From a virus: a DNA stretch of 40,179 nt. The notes beneath the pieces are model-generated. The model was not told where the DNA came from. It saw only the letters and a program-made list of their open reading frames with translations, and did not search any database. Position numbers and translations under genes: made by a program. Shown piece by piece: positions 31,350 through 38,879 of the stretch (positions are counted from its first letter, which is position 1; each line of letters opens with the position of its first letter). The stretch is from the IMG/VR virus record IMGVR_UViG_3300038555_000008, positions 1 to 40,179 of that record; one strand, written 5' to 3'.

Positions 31350-33022
31350 CCGCCGCCCAGGAAGCGCCGACGGTCCTCCTGCCTTATCAGGTCGAGAGCA
31401 TCGAACTCGCCGAGGAGCATCAGTTCCTCGTCGTCGAAAAGTCGCGCCGTATCGGCCTCTCCTACGCCTTTTCGCCGTGGGCGAACCTTATGGCATCCGC
31501 CGCGTCGGGCGCGCAGAACGTCTATTACATCGGATACAACCTCGACATGGCGCGCGAGTTCATCGGCTATTGCGCCGATTTCGCTCAGGCATTCGAGGAT
31601 GTCCGCGTCTCGCTCCCCGACGAGGATCGATCCGAAACCTTCGTCCAGCGCCGTTTCGACGGCAGCTATCTCGACACGGCGGGCAGGGTTCTGCCCGACG
31701 CGACTGACGGCGATTTCCGTTCGGATCGCGTTGTCCAGGAAGCGCGCGGCGGCTTCCTGATCAAGGGCGATGCCGGCAAGTCGATCAAGTCCTTCCGAAT
31801 TGACTTTCCGTCGGGCAAGGCCGTCGTCGCGCTGCCGTCCAGTCCGCGATCGGTGCGCGGTAAGCAGGGCATCTTCATAATCGATGAAGCGGCCTTTCAC
31901 GACAATCTGGAAGAGCTGATCAAGGCGATCCTCGCCGCCCTGATGTGGGGCGGCCGTGTTGTCGTCATCTCGACCCACGACGGCACCGACAATTATTTCA
32001 ACACGCTGATCGAAGAGATCCGCGCCGACAAGCGTGGCGGCCACGTCCATCGCATCACGCTGAAGGATGCCATTGCCGCCGGGCTCTACAAGCGCATCTG
32101 CCTCGTCCAGGGCAAGGACTGGACGCCGGAGGCCGAGACGAAGTGGGAGGCCGATCTCCGCAAGACCTATGGCGATGCCGCCGACGAAGAACTGGACGTT
32201 ATCCCGTCGCGCGGGACCGGCACCTATCTCGCGCGCGCCACGATCATCGAAGCGATGTCCGCCGATCTGCCCGTCGTCCGACTGCGCTGCCCCGACGGCT
32301 TCGAACGCTGGGACGACGAGCGCCGCCGCGATTGGCTGCTCGAATTCCTTGAGGATGAGGTGAAGCCTTGGCTCGCCAACTTCGATCCAGCCCGCCGCAC
32401 CTTCATGGGTCAGGATTTCGCGCGCTCCGGCGACGTCTCGCCGGTCAAGTTTGGGCAGCATGACGAATATATGCGCCTGGTCTGCCGGCTGACGCTGGAG
32501 ATGCGCAACGTTCCCTTCTCGGATCAGGAATTCATCCTCGAATGGCTGATCCGTCGCGTCCCCCATTTCGCGGGCGGCAAGATGGACGCGCGCGGCAACG
32601 GCTCGGCGCTGGCCGAAAAAATGCAGATGCTCTTCGGCTTCGACGTGATCGAGGCCGTCATGGCCAGCGACAAGACCTACCTGAAATTCATGCCGCTGCT
32701 GAAGGCCGGCATCGAGGATCGCACCGTCATCTTGCCCTTTGACGAGGGCGAACTCGACGATTTGCGGATGATCAAAATGGTCCGCGGCATCCCGAAAATC
32801 CCCGATGGTCCGCAGCGGAGCAAGGAAGGCGGCAAGAGCGCCAAGCGCCACGGCGACAATGCGATCGCCGACATGCACCTGATCGCCGCCGCCGCCGAAG
32901 ATCCCGGCGACATCGAATTCATGAGCGCCGGCTCGCGCACCAGCGAAACTGGCGATTTCGGCACCAGCAATCGCGGCTTCGGCACCGTGTCGCGCCGCTC
33001 ACTCGGAGGATATGGACTATGA
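31346..33022 (+). CDS. Terminase large subunit, Mu gp28-like
   Basis: 558 residues. ATPase: Walker A-like VVEKSRRIGLSYA (29-41), Walker B GIFIIDEAA (175-183), coupling motif VVVISTHDGTDN (206-217). Nuclease: GQDFARSGDVS (Asp357), MDARGNGS (Asp414), HGDNAIADMHL (Asp504/Asp509) supply metal-binding acids. It pulls DNA into the prohead and cuts host DNA beyond the phage end. Start overlaps upstream by ATGA; the stop overlaps the portal start. Confidence 0.92.
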   Translation: MTAAQEAPTVLLPYQVESIELAEEHQFLVVEKSRRIGLSYAFSPWANLMASAASGAQNVYYIGYNLDMAREFIGYCADFAQAFEDVRVSLPDEDRSETFVQRRFDGSYLDTAGRVLPDATDGDFRSDRVVQEARGGFLIKGDAGKSIKSFRIDFPSGKAVVALPSSPRSVRGKQGIFIIDEAAFHDNLEELIKAILAALMWGGRVVVISTHDGTDNYFNTLIEEIRADKRGGHVHRITLKDAIAAGLYKRICLVQGKDWTPEAETKWEADLRKTYGDAADEELDVIPSRGTGTYLARATIIEAMSADLPVVRLRCPDGFERWDDERRRDWLLEFLEDEVKPWLANFDPARRTFMGQDFARSGDVSPVKFGQHDEYMRLVCRLTLEMRNVPFSDQEFILEWLIRRVPHFAGGKMDARGNGSALAEKMQMLFGFDVIEAVMASDKTYLKFMPLLKAGIEDRTVILPFDEGELDDLRMIKMVRGIPKIPDGPQRSKEGGKSAKRHGDNAIADMHLIAAAAEDPGDIEFMSAGSRTSETGDFGTSNRGFGTVSRRSLGGYGL

Positions 33023-35061
33023 ACGCTCGCACTCGCAAGCGGGCTACCGCAGCCGCAAACCGCAGGCTCCCGGCGCAGCTCGGCGCGGAGATCGCGACCA
33101 CCTCCGATGGCCGCGACATCACTCAGCCTTTCATTTCAGGGCTTCGCCAGCCCGCCGATCCGCGCCTCGCAGGCGCGGTCGATTGGGGCGTCTACGATAG
33201 TGTCTATCAGGACGATCAGGTCAAATCGACCTTCCAGCAGCGCCGCCTCGCCGTCGTCAAGCATACCTGGTCGACCTTGCCCGGCGACGAGAATGATCCC
33301 CGATCGGTCGAGGCCGCCGCACGTTTCGGCGAGACGATGGATCGCATCGGCTGGGACCGCATTACCGACAAGATGCTCTATGGCATCTATAACGGCTATT
33401 CCGTCGCCGAAATCATTTGGGGCGCCCGCGACGGGTTGATCGATATCGACCGCGTCAAGGTCCGCCACGCGCGCCGCTTCCGCTACGATGCGCAGATGCG
33501 ACTCCGGATGCTGACCATGACGGGCGGCCTCGGCGAGATTTTGCCCGATCGGAAATTTTGGGTATTCAAGTCGGGCGGATCGAACGACGACGAGCCCTAT
33601 GGTCGCGGCCTCGCCGAATGGCTCTATTGCCCGGTGCTGTTCAAGCGCAACGGTATCGGCTTTTGGAACACCTTCCTCGACAAGTTCGGCTCGCCGACGG
33701 CCGTCGGCAAGTTTCGTCCCGGCACCCCGAAGTCAGAACAGGCCAAGCTCCTCGCTGCGCTCCAGGCGATCGCCACCGACAGCGGGATTGCTATCCCCGA
33801 GGGCATGGCAATCGAGCTGCTCGAAGCCGCGCGATCGGGCACCGGCAATTACGAGCAGCTCGTCCGCTACATGGACGAGGCGATCGCCAAAATCGTCCTG
33901 TCGCAGACCATGACCACGCAAAATGGCTCCAGCTTGAGCCAGGCCGAGGTTCATCAGGACGTGAAGTTCGAAGTCGTCAAATCCGACTCCGATCTGCTCT
34001 GCGACAGCTTCAATGCCGAGGTTGCGCGCTGGTGGACCGATCTCAATTTTGGCCCCGACGTCGCCAGCCCGATCGTCTCGCGACCGGTCGAGCAGGAAGC
34101 CGACACCAAGGCACAGGCCGAGACCGACGAAAGCCTTGACCGGCTGGGCTGGGTCCGCACCGACGAAAGCTTCCGCGACACCTATGGCGACGGCTACGTC
34201 CGCAAGCCGAAGGCGGCCGACCCCGCCGATGGCGACAAGGTCGATGGCGATGATCCCGACGCCGGTGAAGCGAACGACAACGATCCCGCCGACCCGAACG
34301 TCAACGACCGCAATATCAGCTTCGCGGCCGACGATCCGCGCCCGCTCTACGTTTACCGTCCCTTGACCGAGGAAAGCGCGGCCGAGCTGCTCGCCTGGGC
34401 CCGCGAGGAGGGCTTCACCGAATTGATGCGGCCCGAGGATCTGCACGTCACCGTCATGTATTCCAGCCGCCCGGTGAACTGGATGAAGATGGGCGGCTTT
34501 TGGGGATGGGGACCGGACACAAGCGAGCATCTCGTCCCCTTCGGCGGCCCGCGCCTGGTCGACCGGATTGGCGCCGACGGCGCCGTCGCGCTCCACTTCT
34601 TCTCGGGCCACCTCAATCAGCGCAATCGCGAAATGCGCGACGCCGGCTGTAGCTGGGATTATCCCGACTATCTGCCGCACATCACCTTCACTTACTGGCC
34701 GGGCGACGTCGACCTGAAAAAGGTGACCCCATTCCGCGGCGAACTGCGCTTCGGTCCCGAGGTTTTCGAGCCGATCCAGTCGGAGTGGGAAAAGGAAATC
34801 CGCGAGGCCAGCTTCGCCGAAACCGACGTCCCCGACAGCGCGACCGACGATCTGGTCGACGATTTGATCGCCGAGGACGGCTACCGTGCTGTCCGCGCGC
34901 TCACCGAGCCCATGCTTGGCGCGATCCGCGCGGCACGCTCCCCCGCAGAGCTGCTCGCCATCCTGGGCGTCGCGCCCGGCGACACCGCGCCGATCGCCGC
35001 CGACATCGAAGCCGCCGGCCTCGCCGCCTCGCTCGATGCCCAGGAGAGCAACGATGTGTGA
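33019..35061 (+). CDS. DUF935 portal protein (Mu gp29-like) with inserted Acb1-like 2H phosphoesterase domain
   Basis: 680 residues, about 170 more than Mu gp29. Residues 20-380 are the DUF935 portal core (FISGLRQPADPRL..., TFQQRRLAVVKHTW, KIVLSQTMTTQNG). A low-complexity acidic linker (398-440) follows. Residues 442-590 match the Acb1-like C-terminal domain of DUF1073 proteins: LHVTVMYS (His476, Thr478) and LPHITFTYW (His554, Thr556), with GGPRLVDRIG and DAGCSWDYPDY. T4 Acb1 uses the same two HxT motifs to cleave CBASS cyclic nucleotides. The last ~75 residues (PMLGAIRAARSPAELLAIL) resemble the normal portal C-tail, so the domain is inserted. Activity is untested. Confidence 0.85.
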   Translation: MNARTRKRATAAANRRLPAQLGAEIATTSDGRDITQPFISGLRQPADPRLAGAVDWGVYDSVYQDDQVKSTFQQRRLAVVKHTWSTLPGDENDPRSVEAAARFGETMDRIGWDRITDKMLYGIYNGYSVAEIIWGARDGLIDIDRVKVRHARRFRYDAQMRLRMLTMTGGLGEILPDRKFWVFKSGGSNDDEPYGRGLAEWLYCPVLFKRNGIGFWNTFLDKFGSPTAVGKFRPGTPKSEQAKLLAALQAIATDSGIAIPEGMAIELLEAARSGTGNYEQLVRYMDEAIAKIVLSQTMTTQNGSSLSQAEVHQDVKFEVVKSDSDLLCDSFNAEVARWWTDLNFGPDVASPIVSRPVEQEADTKAQAETDESLDRLGWVRTDESFRDTYGDGYVRKPKAADPADGDKVDGDDPDAGEANDNDPADPNVNDRNISFAADDPRPLYVYRPLTEESAAELLAWAREEGFTELMRPEDLHVTVMYSSRPVNWMKMGGFWGWGPDTSEHLVPFGGPRLVDRIGADGAVALHFFSGHLNQRNREMRDAGCSWDYPDYLPHITFTYWPGDVDLKKVTPFRGELRFGPEVFEPIQSEWEKEIREASFAETDVPDSATDDLVDDLIAEDGYRAVRALTEPMLGAIRAARSPAELLAILGVAPGDTAPIAADIEAAGLAASLDAQESNDV

Positions 35062-35182
35062 CGATGCGCTGGAAAGCGACGATCTCATCGAATGCGCCCA
35101 TTGCGAGGGCCTATTCCTGTCGGAAGACATGAATGGCGAGCATTGCCGGGAATGCGCATCGGAGCTGTTCGGCGATGACTGA
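35054..35182 (+). CDS. Zinc-ribbon-like microprotein
   Basis: 42 residues, starting 8 bp inside the end of the portal gene. Two CxxC pairs (ECAHC and HCRECAS) suggest one bound zinc ion. Such short phage proteins often bind nucleic acid or a partner protein. It is followed by a DUF1643-like gene and precedes gp30. No family named. Confidence 0.6.
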   Translation: MCDDALESDDLIECAHCEGLFLSEDMNGEHCRECASELFGDD

Positions 35183-35717
35183 CGACATCCGCCGGGCCGC
35201 TCAGTTCATTCTCGGTGACCGCATCTCACTATCCCGCGATTGGGGACCGGGACCAAGAGCGTTCGTCCTCGGCCACAATCCGGCACGCGCGGACGCGGAC
35301 GACGACGACATGACGGTGCGTTGGCTAATTGCATGGTTCCGACTTTTCGGCTTCGGCGGATTTGATCTCGGCAATCTCTATCCTTTTGTTACGGCTGATC
35401 CGTCGGAATGCCGCCGCCGCGCAAATTGGGCTGCGACCAACGATTGGCACGCTCGCGACCAGATGCTGTTCGTCAATCTGCCCGCCGTCGTGGAGATGGC
35501 GAAGGCGGCCGATCAGGTATTTGTGTGTTTCGGCGCGATCGCGCGCGACTGGCAATGGGTCGAACATGTCGTCGAGGAAATCCAGAGTGGCCTAAGTCCA
35601 TATCCCGATCTTTGGTGCTGGGAAAAGGCGAAGGCCGGGGCACCAAAGCACCCGATGGCGCGCGGTGCCCATAGAATTCCCCGCGATCAGAAACCGATCC
35701 TCTGGAGGGCAGCGTGA
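35175..35717 (+). CDS. DUF1643-like protein
   Basis: 180 residues. RAFVLGHNPARADADDDDMTVRWLIAWFRLFGFGGFDLGNLYPFVTADPSECRRR and QVFVCFGAIARDW fit DUF1643 (pattern LNPS.AD...D.T..R...F....G..G....NL...). Function unknown; the fold resembles uracil-DNA glycosylase-like proteins in my recollection, which is weak. Inserted between portal and gp30, where Mu has nothing. Confidence 0.7.
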   Translation: MTDDIRRAAQFILGDRISLSRDWGPGPRAFVLGHNPARADADDDDMTVRWLIAWFRLFGFGGFDLGNLYPFVTADPSECRRRANWAATNDWHARDQMLFVNLPAVVEMAKAADQVFVCFGAIARDWQWVEHVVEEIQSGLSPYPDLWCWEKAKAGAPKHPMARGAHRIPRDQKPILWRAA

Positions 35718-35953
35718 GCGGCTGGAAGAAGCAAAATCTTGACCTTGCGAAGGCGGGCGAGATGCTTCGCGACTATGCGGCGCCATGCGACGGTGATCCG
35801 ATCCACGCGGCGGTGTTTCGCGATCGGCGGGGGAGGCATCGCCGCATCGCTGCCCAATATGCCGACGGCCGGAAGCTCCAGGTCAATTTTTCTCTATGCG
35901 GGGCCGTCAGCAGTTTTTCGCTATCCTGGTCGTTGCGTTTGGCGAATAAATGA
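35714..35953 (+). CDS. Hypothetical small protein before gp30
   Basis: 79 residues from a GTG overlapping the upstream stop. Basic middle (FRDRRGRHRRIAAQYADGRKLQVNFSLCG) and a hydrophobic end. Its stop overlaps the gp30 ATG by 4 bp. No family recognised. Confidence 0.5.
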   Translation: MSGWKKQNLDLAKAGEMLRDYAAPCDGDPIHAAVFRDRRGRHRRIAAQYADGRKLQVNFSLCGAVSSFSLSWSLRLANK

Positions 35954-37158
35954 GCACCCGGCCCGACCTCCGCGACACGATCTACTTGGACCCCGGCGAC
36001 ATCATTGCCGCCTGGGCCGAACGATCGGGCTATCGCTTCTCCAAGCATTGGACCGATACGTGGCAGGAAGAGCACGCGGCCGCGTTCACCGTCGCCAAGG
36101 TCGCCCGCCTCGATCTCCTCACCGCGATCCGCAATTCGCTCGACGACGTGATCCGCAATGGCGGCACGTTCGAGCAGTGGAAGGCGAACCTGCTCCCGGA
36201 GCTGAAGAAGCACGGCTGGTGGGGCGTCGTCCAGGACGAGGCGCTGACCGGCACGCCCGATCCCGTCATCGTCAACGAGCGTCGGCTGCGCACCATCTAC
36301 CGGACCAATATCCGGATGAGCATGGCGGCGGGCCGCTGGCGCAAATATCAGCGCGAAAAGGAGCTGTTCCCCTATCTGCGCTACCGCTCGGACCATTTCC
36401 GCAAGCACCCGCGCCTCGATCACAAGAGCTGGCATGGCCTGATCCTGCGCGTCGACGATCCCGCGTGGCAGTGGCTCTTCCCGCCCAACGGCTGGGGCTG
36501 CAATTGTCGCGTCGAGCAGGTCAGCGAAGCGCGGATGCGTCGCATGGACTGGAAGGTCGATGAGGCACCCAATCCGCCCCGCCACGACTTCATCACCGCC
36601 GCCGGGGAGATCGTGTCGGTGCCGCAGGGCATCGCGCCGGGCTTCGGCTACAACCCCGGCACGGCGCACCTTCGCGTCCTCGCCGATCGCGCGACCGCGT
36701 CGCTGACCTCGGCGATCGGCGCCGGCCTCGAAGGCGTCGCGCGGCAGACGCTGCGTGAGCTGGTCGCCGAACCCGCCTTCGATCAATTTCTCGCGCTGCC
36801 CGATCCGCAGTTCCCGGTCATGATCCTCGACGACATGATGGCGGGCGCAATCGGCGCGAGGGCGCGCGTCGCCGTCCTGTCCGAGCAGACGATGGAGAAG
36901 CAGCTGCACAAGCGCGGCGAGTTGTCGGCCGACGTCTATCGTCAGCTCCCCGGCCTCGGCGATCGGCCCGACGTCGTCGCTCGCGACGGGGAAAATGTGC
37001 TGATCGTCACGCGCGAGGAAAGCGGCGCCTGGGTGGTCGCGATCGTGAAACGCACGGCAAGCGGCGAGGGCCTGTTCGTCGTCAGCGTCCGGCGCCAGAA
37101 CGAAGCGTCGCTCCCGCGCCTTCTGCGCGATGCGGAGATCATCCTTGACCGTCGGTAA
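35950..37158 (+). CDS. Head morphogenesis protein (Mu gp30/F-like) with C-terminal PBECR-like nuclease domain
   Basis: 402 residues. Residues 20-210 are the Mu F-like minor head protein: RTIYRTNIRMSMAAGRWRKY, HPRLDHKSWHGLILRVDDP, PPNGWGCNCRV (180-188). The C-terminal domain (about 285-400: VAVLSEQTMEKQLHKRGELSADVY... WVVAIVKRT... FVVSVRRQNEASL) resembles the PBECR domains (phage barnase/EndoU/colicin-E5/D/RelE-like nucleases) fused to such proteins. His320, Lys367 and Ser379 could be active residues. If right, infection could deliver an RNase with the virion. The domain call is from memory of the family and needs a profile search. Confidence 0.8.
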   Translation: MSTRPDLRDTIYLDPGDIIAAWAERSGYRFSKHWTDTWQEEHAAAFTVAKVARLDLLTAIRNSLDDVIRNGGTFEQWKANLLPELKKHGWWGVVQDEALTGTPDPVIVNERRLRTIYRTNIRMSMAAGRWRKYQREKELFPYLRYRSDHFRKHPRLDHKSWHGLILRVDDPAWQWLFPPNGWGCNCRVEQVSEARMRRMDWKVDEAPNPPRHDFITAAGEIVSVPQGIAPGFGYNPGTAHLRVLADRATASLTSAIGAGLEGVARQTLRELVAEPAFDQFLALPDPQFPVMILDDMMAGAIGARARVAVLSEQTMEKQLHKRGELSADVYRQLPGLGDRPDVVARDGENVLIVTREESGAWVVAIVKRTASGEGLFVVSVRRQNEASLPRLLRDAEIILDRR

Positions 37159-37445
37159 AGAAGGTGGACGCGCGGCGAGGACTTGCATCCCTCGCATGGC
37201 GCTTCGTCAGCCCGATGGCTGGCGTGCTACGGCCGCAAGGTTCACCGTGTCACGCGCGTCCTGCGCTCCATATAGCACCGCGCCGGTTAATTCTCAATTC
37301 TCAAGCTTCGCCGATCCCAAAGAGGGGGAGGCAAGGGGCGTTGCAGCGCCCATCACCGCAGGAAGTCAGTCCCGCACCTTGCGATGCCGCGGCATCGCGC
37401 AGTTCCCCCACCGGCGCACCGGCTGGGGTCCGATAGGTGCTTCGA
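37159..37445 (+). other. 287-bp spacer between gp30 and com
   Basis: I find no convincing gene here: the open frames are GC-rich shadows without ribosome binding sites. The stretch should hold the promoter or control region of the com-methyltransferase unit, as in Mu where C activates mom and Dam/OxyR modulate it. I see a locally AT-richer segment around 37271..37305 and one GATC at 37313..37316, but no clear promoter. Confidence 0.45.
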
Positions 37446-37646
37446 ATGCAGGAGTCGATCAGGTGCGGCGGTTGCCGCGCTCTTTTGTTCAAATGTCAGC
37501 CGGACGCGATTTCCGGCGCTATAGAAATCAAGTGTCGACGTTGTCGGCAAATGAACCATCTGAGGCCGCTGAGCCCTTCTCCGACCGCCGATCGAGCAGC
37601 AAGTGGAGAATGCCATTGTGGCTCTACGTCCCCCCAACCAACATGA
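37446..37646 (+). CDS. com: Com-like zinc-binding translational activator
   Basis: 66 residues. SIRCGGCRALLFKC...IEIKCRRCRQMNHLRPLSPS matches Mu Com (SIRCKNCNKLLF...IEIRCPRCK), with CxxC pairs forming the zinc finger. In Mu, Com opens a hairpin on the mom message to allow its translation. Here com runs 29 bases into the methyltransferase gene, so Com probably controls that gene instead. This is one of the clearest family matches in the right arm. Confidence 0.9.
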   Translation: MQESIRCGGCRALLFKCQPDAISGAIEIKCRRCRQMNHLRPLSPSPTADRAASGECHCGSTSPQPT

Positions 37647-38538
37647 ACTCCTCGGCCTGTCCCTCTGTGCAGGCTACGCCGGTCTCGATCTCGGAATATC
37701 CATCGCCGAGCCCCGATATCGAACTGTCTGTTACGTCGAGCGGGAAGCCCACGCGGCGGCAACTCTCGTGGCCCGGATGGAAGACGCGGCCTTGGATCAG
37801 GCGCCTATATGGGACGATCTGCGATCCTTCGACGGCCGACCGTGGCGCGGCCGCGTTCATATCCTCTCTGCCGGTTACCCCTGCCAGCCATTCAGCCTTG
37901 CCGGAAAGCGACGAGGCGAAGCCGACCCTCGCCATCTGTGGCCGGAGGTCGAGCGAATTATCGGTGAAGCCGATCCAGCGATCGTCTTCGCCGAAAATGT
38001 CGAAGGCCACATCGATCTGGGATTTGCCGACGTCGCCGCAAGCCTTCGCCGGTTGGGCTACCGCACAAAAGCGGGCTTGTTCACATCGCGAGAAGCGGGC
38101 GCTCGCAACCGCAGGCGACGCCTCTTCATCATGGCCCACTCCGACCGCGTCGGATGCCGGCTACATGCCGGACTTGATGGTTGGCGGGACCGTTCGTCCG
38201 ACCTCGCCCTATCACAAAGCGCAAGGAAGCAGCGGCCAATACAGTCTGACGAACGCGGCGCGGGCATGGACGCAGCTCTGGCGGACGATGCGGGCGCTCG
38301 GGTGGGTGCCGATTGCGATGCCCCCTTGTTCGCACCCGGTCCGGGTGAGCTTCAGCATTGGCACTGGCTCCTCAATCGGCAACCTGATCTCCAACCCGCG
38401 CTTCTTCGAGATGGTGATGGGGTGGCCGATCGATTGGACCGCACCCGAGGGGCGGGTAACGGGGTTTGCAGCTTGGCGGCGGCGCTCGCGTGGAGCACTC
38501 TCCGGGCTGACTTTGCCCGGTCCGAGTGGCCTCTATGA
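37618..38538 (+). CDS. Cytosine-C5 DNA methyltransferase
   Basis: 306 residues from GTG 37618, which has GGAG 9 bases upstream; GTG 37603 is also possible. Motif I LSLCAGYAGLDLG (14-26), motif IV AGYPCQPFS (Cys89 nucleophile), motif VI FAENV, then GLFTSREAGARNRRRRLFIMAHSD and C-terminal motif IX/X TRGAGNGVCSLAAALAWSTL. It methylates cytosine in a sequence-specific way and could protect phage DNA from host restriction, taking the place of Mu mom. The 3' third is also open in the +1 frame with methyltransferase-like motifs (separate entry). Codon use in that part is less host-like (more CTA, ATA, CGA) than in the +1 frame. Confidence 0.9.
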   Translation: MALRPPNQHELLGLSLCAGYAGLDLGISIAEPRYRTVCYVEREAHAAATLVARMEDAALDQAPIWDDLRSFDGRPWRGRVHILSAGYPCQPFSLAGKRRGEADPRHLWPEVERIIGEADPAIVFAENVEGHIDLGFADVAASLRRLGYRTKAGLFTSREAGARNRRRRLFIMAHSDRVGCRLHAGLDGWRDRSSDLALSQSARKQRPIQSDERGAGMDAALADDAGARVGADCDAPLFAPGPGELQHWHWLLNRQPDLQPALLRDGDGVADRLDRTRGAGNGVCSLAAALAWSTLRADFARSEWPL

Positions 38539-38545
38539 GGCGTGA
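38102..38545 (+). other. Second reading frame over the methyltransferase 3' third, with methyltransferase-type motifs
   Basis: Reading one base later gives SSSWPTPTASDAGYMPDL, YSLTNAARAWTQLWRT, NPRFFEMVMGWPIDWT and GFAAWRRRSRGALSGL, in the order I know from C-termini of phage methyltransferases. The same DNA in the main frame gives MAHSD and TRGAGNGVCSLAAA. By hand count, third-position G+C is near 77% in this frame against 62% in the main frame from 38161 on. ATG 38165 is a possible start but has a weak binding site. No slippery site is evident. It may be an overprinted gene, or a relic of a frame switch. Confidence 0.45.
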
Positions 38546-38559
38546 GTGCAGCAGTCGTT

Positions 38560-38585
38560 CGGGCGGGTTTTTTCGGCCCCGCCCG
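38560..38585. repeat. GC hairpin with a T6-containing loop after the methyltransferase
   Basis: CGGGCGGG (38560..38567) and CCCGCCCG (38578..38585) pair perfectly around a loop of TTTTTTCGGC. The T-run is inside the loop, so this is not a standard terminator, but it is the only hairpin directly after the gene and could stop transcription before the phage end. Confidence 0.5.
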
Positions 38586-38596
38586 GTGGCGCAGAT

Positions 38597-38713
38597 CGCG
38601 TCACACTTCGCGTCACAGTTCGGAGACGCCGGCCAAAAATTCGTTCAGGTTGAAGCCCGCGGATTTCCGCCGATTCTCGCGTCACAGTTCGTAAACCGCG
38701 GAACTGTGACGCG
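38597..38713. repeat. Four CGCGTCACAGTTCG-type repeats at the right end, one inverted
   Basis: Copies: 38597..38610 (CGCGTCACACTTCG), 38609..38622 and 38678..38691 (CGCGTCACAGTTCG), and an inverted copy 38700..38713 (GGAACTGTGACGCG). The last two form a perfect 13-bp inverted repeat around 10 bases. They are in the non-coding 360 bp between the methyltransferase and the prophage end. I do not see them elsewhere in the window. They may be sites for a phage or host protein. Confidence 0.7.
38631..38642 (+). repeat. Transposase-site-like repeat GGCCAAAAATTC, right inner
   Basis: Exact match to the left-end units at 212..223 and 238..249, in the same orientation as those (opposite to the terminal right copy). 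It lies 256 bp inside the right end. Likely an internal transposase binding site. Confidence 0.65.
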
Positions 38714-38778
38714 CCGACGCATTTTCGCGCCTTTCAGGGCCGTTGAAACCCACTTTTCGCCGCAATGCACGTCATCCC

Positions 38779-38790
38779 GGCCAAAAATTC
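38779..38790 (+). repeat. Transposase-site-like repeat GGCCAAAAATTC, right middle
   Basis: Second exact internal copy, 108 bp inside the right end, same orientation as at 38631. Together with the terminal CCGGCCAATAAT this gives three right-end elements, as Mu has at each end. Confidence 0.65.
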
Positions 38791-38879
38791 AATATCCCAC
38801 GTCGAAACCGCAAAAATCCCGGATTTCGGCCACTTCGATCCCGTCGAAATGCCCCGATGTCCCCGCATATCCCGTCACG

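Noticed and set aside
31031-32878. Long minus-strand open frame (615 residues) opposite the terminase
   Set aside because: Antisense shadow of the terminase; no recognisable domains and no binding site.
33733-37197. Long minus-strand open frames opposite portal and gp30
   Set aside because: Antisense shadows; the plus strand has family motifs and 4-bp coupled starts.
37164-37436. 90-residue plus-strand frame between gp30 and com
   Set aside because: Poor composition, no ribosome binding site, no family; treated as a regulatory spacer.
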